A DNA stretch of 64,000 bases, taken from positions 27,977,001-28,041,000 of the forward strand of contig BSWB01000003.1 in the NCBI GenBank assembly GCA_033239125.1, in the 5' to 3' direction. Each line of letters starts with the position of its first letter. The stretch's first letter is position 1. Positions 1 to 8,308 of this stretch are shown piece after piece. Position numbers and translations under genes: made by a program. The notes beneath the pieces were generated by a model. The model was not told the origin of the DNA and made no database searches. It saw nothing but the letters and a program-made list of their open reading frames with translations. The stretch is from Fagopyrum homotropicum (taxonomy: Eukaryota; Streptophyta; Magnoliopsida; Caryophyllales; Polygonaceae).

Positions 1-146
1 TGCATATTGGTAGGAGGACTGTGACTGTCGCCACTGAGGAAGGTCACAGAGTTATATTCCGAGGTTGGGACCTCGGAAAGTCCGGCACCGTTATCAGTGC
101 AGTGAGAGCAGCCAGACTGATAGCACAGGGTTGCGAGGCCTTCTAG
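1..146 (+). CDS. gag-pro: gag-protease, C-terminal end of the left Tekay-type copy (partial)
   Basis: This is the last 48 codons of the gag-protease ORF, identical in reading to the end of the complete copy at 6351-8299. It is the stretch after the protease active site. The frame begins at base 3 and ends with UAG at 144-146. The start lies left of the window. The following pol reading frame is the same frame, so this UAG is an in-frame stop rather than a frame change. Confidence 0.9.
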   Translation, partial: HIGRRTVTVATEEGHRVIFRGWDLGKSGTVISAVRAARLIAQGCEAF

Positions 147-155
147 TGTTATGCC

Positions 156-3116
156 ATGAAGGAGCGTAAGAGCCTGACAGTAGAGGAGATACCAGTTGCC
201 TGTGAGTTTGCAGAGGTATTCAGCGACGACTTACCAGGGCTACCTCCACAGAGGAGTGTGGACTTTAGCATCGAGTTAGAGCCGGGCACGAGACCGATCT
301 CGAAGGCCCCGTACCGCATGGCCCCGATAGAGCTGCTTGAGCTGAAGAAGCAGTTAGAGGAGTTAGCAGAGAAGGGCTTCATACGTCCTAGTGTTTCTCC
401 CTGGGGCGCACCAGTTTTATTTGTGAGGAAGAAAGATGGATCGATGAGACTGTGTATCGACTACAAGGAGTTGAACAAGGTCACCATCAAGAATAAGTAT
501 CCACTGCCTCGCATAGATGATCTCCTGGACCAGCTGCATGGAGCGTCAGTGTTCTCGAGGATAGATTTGAGGTCGGGTTATCACCAGCTGAGGGTGAGAG
601 ATCAGGACATACCTAAGACGGCATTCCGGACTAGGTATGGTCATTATGAGTTTGTAGTGATGCCATTCGGGCTCACTAATGCGCCAGCAGTATTTATGGA
701 GTTGATGAATGGGATTTTCATCGACTTCTTAGACCAGTTTGTAGTGGTCTTCATCGACGACATTCTAGTTTACTCTAGAAGTCGAGAGGAGCATGCCGGG
801 CACTTGAGGACAGTGCTGCAGATTCTACAGGATAGTCAGCTATATGCTAAACTATCCAAGTGTGAGTTCTGGATGTCAGAGGTGGCGTTCCTTGGCCATG
901 TAGTGACTGCTGAGGGGATTAAGGTCGACCCGGCGAAGATTGAGTCAGTGTCTTCTTGGCAGCCTCCAAAGAATGTGAAGGAGGTTCGCAGCTTCCTAGG
1001 ATTGGCAGGTTATTACCGTCGGTTTGTGGAAGGGTTTTCTCTGATCGCCCGACCACTTACTTCCCTCCTACGGAAGACTACTCGGTTCGTATGGTCTGAG
1101 CCGTGTCAGCAGAGTTTTGATGAGCTGAAGAGGAGGTTGACGTCTGCTCCGATCTTAGCACAACCTGAGGGTACAGAGGACTTCGTAGTGTACAGTGACG
1201 CATCCAAGCTGGGCTTGGGGTGTGTCTTGATGCAGAGGGGTAAGGTTATAGCATATGCGTCTCGACAGCTGAAGACGTATGAAGAGAACTACCCCACTCA
1301 TGACCTGGAGTTAGCAGCAGTAGTGCACGCTCTTAAGATCTGGCGTCATTATCTCTATGGAGCGACCTGTCAGATCTTCACAGACCATAAGAGTCTGAAG
1401 TACATATTCACTCAGCAGGAGTTGAATAACCGCCAGAGACGGTGGCTAGAGTTGATCAAGGATTTCGACCTTGAGATACTTTACCACCCCGGAAAGGCGA
1501 ATGTAGTTGCTGACGCTTTGAGTCGGAAGACGCCTCAGGAGAAGGCGATAGCTCGGTTGACAGTACAACCACAGTTACAGAGAGACTTAGCTTGGTTGGA
1601 GGTAGAGATCCAGTTCCCCGATACAGCTCATCAGTTAGCCACCTTAGAGTTACTTCCTGACCTGTTGGGTGAGATCCGACAGAAGCAGGAGACCTGTCCG
1701 ATGTTGACCCGGATCCAAGACCGGATGTCACGAGATGAGGCACCTCAGTTCACTATTGGTGCCGATGGAGTGATGAGACGACAGGACCGTGTCTGTGTGC
1801 CATCAGACAGTGAGCTGAGACAGAGGATACTAGGTGAGGCTCATGCTACCCCTTACTCCGTACATCCAGGAGCGAGTAAGATGTATAAGGACGTGAGACG
1901 TTCCTTCTGGTGGGGTGGTTTGAAGCCTAATGTGGCCCGATATGTAGCCCAGTGTGCGACCTGTCAGCAGGTCAAGATTGAGCATCGTAGATCCGGAGGA
2001 GAGCTACACCCACTTCCAGTACCACATTGGAAGTGGGAAGACATTTCTATGGATTTCGTTACCGGATTGAGGCTCAGCAAAGGTTTTGATGCCATTTGGG
2101 TAGTGGTAGACCGCCTGACGAAGACCGCACGTTTCATTCCGATTAAGGAAACGTGGCCGGTAAACCGTCTAGCAGAGGAGTTCATCAGACACATTGTGAG
2201 ACTCCATGGAGTACCGAGGACTATCGTCTCCGACAGGGATGGACGTTTTACCTCGAGGTTCTGGCAGCAGGTACATACTGCTCTGGGTACGAGTCTTCAC
2301 TTTACCACTGCCTACCACCCACAGACAGACGGTCAGTCAGAGAGGACCATCCAGACCCTAGAGGACATGTTGAGGGCATGTGTGCTAGATTGGGGACAGG
2401 TATGGCCGGATCACCTCCCACTAGTAGAGTTTTCATATAATAACTGCTGGCATGCGTCTATTGGGATGGCACCTTATGAGGCTTTGTACGGGCGGAGATG
2501 TCGTACACCACTATGTTGGGATGAGCCTAGCAAGGCTGATGGAGTAGTACCAGATCAGATACAGGACGACATCGCCCGGATTGCCTTAGTCCGGGAGAGG
2601 ATGTTAGCAGCTCAGAGTCGTCAGAAGTCCTACGCCGACAAAAGGCGTCGACCTTCGGAGTTTAGAGTAGGTACACAGGTGTGGTTGAGAGTGTCACCTA
2701 CGAGAGGAGTTAGACGTTTCGGCATTAAGGGGAAGCTGAGTCCCCGGTATGTCGGCCCATTTGGGATCGTAGAGAGAGTCGGAGAGGTTGCCTACCGACT
2801 AGCACTGCCACCGAGATTAGAGGGAGTACACCCGGTTTTTCATGTATCTCAGCTGCGAGAGTACATACCGGATCCTAGACACGTCATCAGTCACGAGGAT
2901 CTGATAGTTGAGCCAGACCACACTTTTGTGGAGTATCCAGTAGCCGTCCTAGAGCGTAGCATTAGACGCCTGCGTTCTAAGGAGATACCGATGCTGAGGA
3001 TTCAATGGTCTAGACGAAGAGTTGATGAGGCTACCTGGGAGACAGAGGAGAGCATTAGACGTAACTACCCTGAGTTCTTTGCGGAGTTAGCCGCTACCTC
3101 AGTACCGACGGGTTAG
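156..3116 (+). CDS. pol: Pol polyprotein RT-RNase H-integrase-chromodomain, left copy
   Basis: An uninterrupted 986-aa ORF. Reverse transcriptase occupies about residues 40-290 with the active-site motif FIDDIL at 199-204. RNase H covers about 340-460, beginning around YSDAS (346-350). The integrase zinc-binding HHCC is H563, H570, C600 and C603, and the catalytic triad is D633, D693 and E729 with 35 residues between the last two. A GPF/Y-type module follows near residue 870 and a chromodomain lies at about 918-978, ending in WETEESIRRNYPEFF. This order is diagnostic of plant chromoviruses, and the long LTRs fit the Tekay/Del lineage. The ATG at 156 is the first methionine after the upstream UAG that gives the long ORF, but in the family gag and pol are normally one ORF, so this start is nominal. 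The protein differs from the right copy by one residue (P799 here, L there). It may be active in trans. Confidence 0.95.
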   Translation: MKERKSLTVEEIPVACEFAEVFSDDLPGLPPQRSVDFSIELEPGTRPISKAPYRMAPIELLELKKQLEELAEKGFIRPSVSPWGAPVLFVRKKDGSMRLCIDYKELNKVTIKNKYPLPRIDDLLDQLHGASVFSRIDLRSGYHQLRVRDQDIPKTAFRTRYGHYEFVVMPFGLTNAPAVFMELMNGIFIDFLDQFVVVFIDDILVYSRSREEHAGHLRTVLQILQDSQLYAKLSKCEFWMSEVAFLGHVVTAEGIKVDPAKIESVSSWQPPKNVKEVRSFLGLAGYYRRFVEGFSLIARPLTSLLRKTTRFVWSEPCQQSFDELKRRLTSAPILAQPEGTEDFVVYSDASKLGLGCVLMQRGKVIAYASRQLKTYEENYPTHDLELAAVVHALKIWRHYLYGATCQIFTDHKSLKYIFTQQELNNRQRRWLELIKDFDLEILYHPGKANVVADALSRKTPQEKAIARLTVQPQLQRDLAWLEVEIQFPDTAHQLATLELLPDLLGEIRQKQETCPMLTRIQDRMSRDEAPQFTIGADGVMRRQDRVCVPSDSELRQRILGEAHATPYSVHPGASKMYKDVRRSFWWGGLKPNVARYVAQCATCQQVKIEHRRSGGELHPLPVPHWKWEDISMDFVTGLRLSKGFDAIWVVVDRLTKTARFIPIKETWPVNRLAEEFIRHIVRLHGVPRTIVSDRDGRFTSRFWQQVHTALGTSLHFTTAYHPQTDGQSERTIQTLEDMLRACVLDWGQVWPDHLPLVEFSYNNCWHASIGMAPYEALYGRRCRTPLCWDEPSKADGVVPDQIQDDIARIALVRERMLAAQSRQKSYADKRRRPSEFRVGTQVWLRVSPTRGVRRFGIKGKLSPRYVGPFGIVERVGEVAYRLALPPRLEGVHPVFHVSQLREYIPDPRHVISHEDLIVEPDHTFVEYPVAVLERSIRRLRSKEIPMLRIQWSRRRVDEATWETEESIRRNYPEFFAELAATSVPTG

Positions 3117-3291
3117 TACTAAGACGAGACCTTATATGACTTCTGTGATTATATGTTTACATAATTGTTTATGTCTATGTGCTTGATGACGTGAGTAGTT
3201 GCTTGCTAGAATATATTTCTCGAGGGGAAATGTATGGGGTAGGTATCTTATCCCAAGTTTCGGGACGAAACTTATTTTAAGGGGGTACTGA
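3117..3291 (+). promoter_or_regulatory. 3' untranslated segment with hairpin and polypurine tract (left copy)
   Basis: Between the pol stop and the LTR lies a perfect 8-bp stem at 3255-3273 (AAGTTTCG, GGA loop, CGAAACTT). The polypurine tract AAGGGGG at 3279-3285 follows and would prime plus-strand synthesis. The LTR is placed six bases later. Apart from these the segment shows no coding content. Confidence 0.8.
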
Positions 3292-3393
3292 TGTAAAATC
3301 CGGAATTTTTATTCCGTCTATTTACGTTATAAAATAGATCTCGATCAGTTGACCCATATCCGTCTACCTAGTTAGACCTATTATTATAGGATT

Positions 3394-3483
3394 TATCATT
3401 TTATGTAGATTCCTTCACATAAAATGATAGAATCTTTTATATAGTTTATCATTTTATGTAGGTTACTTCCGCATAAAATGATA
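3394..3483. repeat. Two adjacent hairpins near the 5' end of LTR A
   Basis: Two inverted repeats follow each other: TATCATTTTATGT with ACATAAAATGATA (3394-3429), and TATCATTTTATG with CATAAAATGATA (3447-3483). The stems are 13 and 12 bp with loops of 10-13 bases. The second looks like a tandem duplicate of the first. The same pair occurs in LTR B at 11547-11636. Confidence 0.85.
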
Positions 3484-3579
3484 GAGTTCTGAGCCGATCT
3501 TAAATTAAAATAAACTCCCTATCCGCCTAGTCCGTATATTTACATATCGGGATCTTGCCCAGCCAGAAACTCGTTAAAT

Positions 3580-3861
3580 TTAGGAGGCCAGCTGCAGCCT
3601 TTTTCAGCCCATCTATTAATCCATAATTCAACCCACGGATCCAGCCTGCTAGCCCAGCTCCAGCGCAGCCAGCCCAACAGCCCCAGTTTGCTTGTCTAGC
3701 TGCCTTGTCCGCCCAGCCCTATGCGCAACCCATCTCTTCAGCAGCACAGCCCCAGCGCAGTCCATTCCAGCCCAGAAGAACTGCTGCCTTGCGCATCTCA
3801 GCCCAGCGGATCCGGCTTGCTCAGCCCAACAAAGCAGCAACCGCAGTCTTCAGCCCAGCGT
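3580..3861. repeat. CAGCCCAG-rich low-complexity tract in LTR A
   Basis: About 280 bp enriched in variants of AGCCCAGC and CAGCGCAG, many copies, GC-rich within an otherwise AT-rich LTR. It opens spurious ORFs rich in S, P, A and Q in several frames. The copy in LTR B is at 11733-12014. Confidence 0.6.
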
Positions 3862-6088
3862 CACACTAACTCGCCACCTCCTCCTGCTGAACAGCCGTTA
3901 CAGCTCTTCCCCTTCTGTAACCGTTCTCTTTCCTATCATATCCCCCGAATCTCGCTCTTCCCTTCTGCGTTTTGTTTCCTTCCGTTTCTGCGTTTCCTTT
4001 GCTTCTGCATCGCTCGAACCTTCACCTTGCAAACAGTACAGATCTTTCAAACCAACGCACATCTCGCTCAGCAAGGGACTGAACCAAGACGTCCTCTTCT
4101 GCACACGTCCGGTCCGCCCTCTTCTGCACACGTCCAGCCCGTTCCAGCGTAAGAAGCACTCTGGGAGAAGCAACGTACCTCCCGCAGATTCTGTGTATTT
4201 CGGTAAGGATTAATCTACCATTCATCTTCACCTCTTTAATTAGTCGTTCATGAATACCTGCGATGACAACTCCATCTCGACCACTCCGTGACAGTAGCAA
4301 GGCTGGAAGGAGTTGGCCAATCCGTGTAGTAGTAGAAGACGCCTCAGCCAGTAGAGGTTGAAGAGGTGAGTCATCGTTTCTGCAGTCCCAATCCTTGCCT
4401 CTAGAAGTTAGTGTATAATCTTATGTATGTATACTATTTCCGTAATGCTAGAATGATGAACTGCTGTAGTCGGACTTGAACATAGGTTAGGTTGACCTTG
4501 TGTAGCTGCTGAGTATATAGACCGAAGGATAGGAACAAAGGACTGCTGTAAGTATGAAAAATAGAAATAAGGGGGCTGCTGTAAATTCATTTTATTTCCT
4601 TCAGCTTTTAGGTTACAAACAGCCCATCTTGTCGATCAATTATTAAACGTTTGGATAAAGATCCACCGTTGAATTTTGGATATGTTGTAGATGGATATAT
4701 GTAGTTTAGCATATTAAAATTTGAGAAGAAATGAACGGTCGGATTGAAAGTTATGAGCTCCCGAAGTTAGGTAGTTGAGCAGTTTTGGTAAACTTGAATT
4801 TTGGCTAAGTATAGGAAATTAGAGTGAAGGAACCGACTTTGTGAATTATTATAAAAATATCGGCTGAACAGTTTGGAGAAATTCTTTCTTCTAAGGTTAG
4901 ATAGAACCTCATAGATGATCTAGAGATTTAATTCGGAAATTTTATAAGCTGTTAAGAATTTTATATTTAGAGCCGAAGTTAAACCTTTACGATTTTTCCG
5001 GAAAATAGAAACATAGGAAAAATGTCAGTTTGGAACCAAATAAAATTTTAGGAGTTAGAATATATTTTTAGAACTTCAAATAGGAGTTTAGACATGAATT
5101 TTAGGGTTTTCGAGAAAATCGGAACCAAGGGTAAAATGGTCATTTTACCCTAAACTAATACTTAACTAGTTATGTCTTAATACATCATTGGATCTTAGAA
5201 GTTTTAGACTTCTATCTACGTGAGAGTGTGCTAATACACTTATCGCCTTTGACAGGCAACTGAGTGGTGACAGTTTACAGAGCGAGTGGTTTATAAAGAG
5301 TCGAGCGTTATAACAGGTAAGTCCTTTGGGCTTACTTAGCTGACTACTAAATATGAGTATAAATGATGATGGTGGTGTGTGATTGACATGTTAGAGAGAT
5401 AGGTTGTGTTATATAATTACCGACCTATATTTTGGCCTAAGAGTAACGGGCGGTGGCATTCTGCTCAGTAGCTCGCGGGGCGCTGGGGGTTTCTTTCGGG
5501 ACTAGTCCATACATGGTTTGTAGTGACGCTACCAATGGAAGTCAGCTAGACCTACACCAGTTGGATAAGGAACGGAGGCGAGAACTAATAATACTTCTCA
5601 TGCCACAACTTAAATTGAATAATGTGAATCACTAAAATAATAGATAATAATTGGTTGAGTGCCAGCATGATGTTTGTTTAATTATGTTTCTGCTTGTGTT
5701 TGTGCTGTTATCATTTTGCTTATATTTGGATAGTTAGCTAACTGTTGATATGTTGTTTAGACTTGACACAGGTTAGAGCAGATGCCGAGTGATCCAGATG
5801 GTAGTGGTTAGCCGGGGTGTCGTACTTTAGGACGTTTTACAGTTTTTGCATTTGTGGGTTTTACAGTTGAACATTGTTTCCTTTCGTACTTTGTTATATT
5901 CCGTTTTTCGGCTGTAGTCGATCTGGTCACATTCATGCATTATTAAGAACTATTTTATGATTTCTGATTTTTCCTTATTTGTGCCTTGTTGTAAGATCTC
6001 GTTAAGTTGTTGTCAAACTAAGGTCGGGACCCACTGTGCGGTCCTAACCAGTAACTCCCTAAGTTGTAAAATTTGGGGTGTTACAACA

Positions 6089-6100
6089 TGGTATCAGAGC
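6089..6100 (+). promoter_or_regulatory. Primer-binding site, initiator tRNA-Met type
   Basis: TGGTATCAGAGC starts three bases after the LTR end. It is the usual plant retrotransposon primer site, complementary to the 3' end of initiator tRNA-Met. Confidence 0.93.
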
Positions 6101-6350
6101 TCTAGGTTGGCAACAATGGCACTTGAATCTTCTAAAAAGGTCATATAAGTAAATAAACAGAACCCGAAAAGGGTCTGAGTTTTCCAAAGAAAATTTTTGG
6201 TTTTAAAATGCATACAGAGTCGGGTTGGGATAGAAAGTACGGACGACCACCACTACCTCTGCAGATCTCGGTAATCTTAGAATAATTATGGACTTGTACT
6301 GTTATGATAGATTAGCTAGTTTATAACTGTAGTTATTACTATTCGTGCAG
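6101..6350 (+). other. Untranslated leader between primer site and gag
   Basis: 250 bp of AT-rich sequence with no ORF of note. It would carry packaging signals in the genomic RNA. No structure stands out by eye. Confidence 0.6.
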
Positions 6351-8299
6351 ATGGCACGTACTAGGGCTGCACAAGTGACTGGCCGAGGTAGGGGTCGTCC
6401 CCCCTTCCCCCAGTCAGACATGATCGAGCTGATAGCACCCCTACTGTTAGAGGGCGTGGTCGTGGGGGTAGACCTCCACTAGGGAGAGGTCGAGGACGAG
6501 TTCCTCGAGATGATCCACCTGCAGCAAGCGTACCAGGGGTTGCTGTAGAAGAAGTAGCTGAGAGTGTAGGCCCCGATGTCAGGCCTGAGACCGCCGCTAG
6601 GTCCGGAGCGCAAGGAGCTCGTTCTACTGAGTTGGGACGTGTTTCTATTGGAGCGTCTGAGTACAGGGAGTTCAGAGCCTATGTTGAGCGCAGGGAAGAA
6701 GCTGCCAGAGTGGAGAGGCTTACTCAGGTACCACCAGTGGTACCGGCTAGGTCAGCTCAGGTGACACAGGGAGTGTCTCAGGTGCCGGCTGTATCTGAGA
6801 GGAGGGCTGATGTTGATAGAGCACCTACTGGGGCCAAAGCACCGAGACCGGATGAGTGGTTGAAGGCTTTCAACTCTCAGAAGGTCCCCTCATTCAGCGG
6901 AGAGATAGGGCTAGAGGTGGAGCACTGGATAGGGAAGATTGAGACTGCTTTGGAGGCAATACGTTGCCCCGTGGATCGACAGGTAGATTTGATACAGACC
7001 TGCTTCACAGATGATGCTCATTCATGGTGGCGTACCATTCGTGGCCGAGTCACCAGCTGGGAGCAGATGAAGAACATTGTTAGAGACAGGTACTGCCCAG
7101 TTTCGCTGAGGAGGGAGAGATTCCAGGATTTCATTGAGGCGGGATTTGAGGATATCCCGATTGCTGCAGCCATAAAGAAGTTTCAGAAAGAGTTGACTTT
7201 GCTTGGACCATCTGCACCTCCAGAAGAGCAGCATGTTTATCTTTTCTCCAAGAGGTTGAGAGAGAGTACCCGATCCTACCTGGCTGGATTCCGCTGTGAG
7301 ACCTTGTCTGATTATCAAGATAGGGCCTCTGCTTATGAGAGAGATAGGCCAGCTTCTAGGAAAGCAGCTCAGTCTAGTGGGCCGGATAAGCGGCAGAGGA
7401 CAGGACATGCTGGTAGCAGTGCAGCAGTAGCAGGTTATGGTAGAGGACAGACTCAGGGGAGGTCCAGCTACCACTCTACAGTTCGGACTCCCAGTGGAGA
7501 TCGACAGTGCTTTAACTGTGGTGGCCGTGATCACATTAAGACGGACTGCCCGAAACCACCGGTCACTTGCTTCACTTGTGGGAAGCCGGGACACAGGGCT
7601 ACTTTCTGCCGTCAGGGCAAGGCTTCTTCTCAGCAGGGATCTTCTCCTGCAGGTGCTGAGAAGAGTGTACAAAGACCCCCTCAGTACCGAGCTCCGAGTC
7701 AGGAGCAGCAGCAGTATCGGGCTCCAGGACATCCTGCTTCATACAGTACTGCACAGGGATCAGGTCGTGGCAGAGGACGTAGTAGTACCACTGACACCAG
7801 AGGAGGACCATCGAGAGTGTTTGAGCTGAGGAACACTGAGCAGCCTGCAGCACCTGCGACCACAGGTACTATTTGGATCCATGACTTACCTGTGCGCGTT
7901 TTATTTGATACGGGTGCCACACACTCCTTTATATCAGATGCATGTGTAGATAGGTTGTCCTTAGCTACAGTAGAGGGTGTACCTTTTGTGGTTGGGTTAC
8001 TAGATGGGGGTAAGGTTAGAGGATCTCGAGAGATTTATGACTGCCCTATTCACCTGGGAGGCCGGATCTGGTTAGTAAATTTTCTAGTCATGCCCTTAGC
8101 ACATGAGGACGTGATATTAGGGATAAATTGGATGACTAGACATGGAGCCGTCTTGCATATTGGTAGGAGGACTGTGACTGTCGCCACTGAGGAAGGTCAC
8201 AGAGTTATATTCCGAGGTTGGGACCTCGGAAAGTCCGGCACCGTTATCAGTGCAGTGAGAGCAGCCAGACTGATAGCACAGGGTTGCGAGGCCTTCTAG
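6351..8299 (+). CDS. gag-pro: Gag-protease polyprotein of the Tekay-type element, with a frame change near the N-terminus
   Basis: The likely start is ATG 6351, opening an RG-rich N-terminus. That frame meets C-runs at about 6399-6411. The long ORF, whose first ATG is 6632, is open in another frame from 6401 and carries on the RG-rich reading, which fits loss of one C or a homopolymer error. From the 6632 ATG (555 aa) come the gag core, two zinc knuckles (CFNCGGRDHIKTDC at about 293-306 and CFTCGKPGHRATFC at about 313-326), and a retropepsin with D426-T-G-A (LFDTGATHSF). The protein ends at UAG 8297-8299. Pol continues in the same frame after that codon, although gag-pol is normally one ORF in this lineage. 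Both tandem copies share the UAG, so it predates the duplication. Gag would form the particle and bind RNA; protease would process the polyprotein. Confidence 0.9.
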
Positions 8300-8308
8300 T
8301 GTTATGCC

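Larger units (their letters stand above)
3292..6085 (+). repeat. LTR A of the Tekay-type element (shared middle LTR)
   Basis: Begins TGTAAAATCC and ends GTTACA, giving the 5-bp terminal inverted repeat TGTAA/TTACA. It is 2794 bp long. The polypurine tract is just upstream and the tRNA-Met primer site three bases downstream, so it serves both as 3' LTR of the left copy and 5' LTR of the right copy. It is matched by LTR B at 11445-14237. A start at the TG of 3289 cannot be excluded. Internal ORFs of up to 173 codons overlap in several frames and I do not regard them as genes. Confidence 0.9.

Noticed and set aside
3692..4213. Overlapping 143- and 173-codon ORFs in the Tekay LTR
   Set aside because: Low-complexity S/P/A/Q composition from the CAGCCCAG tract, open in two frames at once, duplicated with the LTR.
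5453..5635. 60-codon ORF in LTR A (copy at 13606-13788)
   Set aside because: Short, inside an LTR, no domain; repeated only by LTR duplication.
7022..7732. 236-codon minus-strand ORF opposite gag
   Set aside because: Shadow of the gag-protease coding sequence; no family signature.
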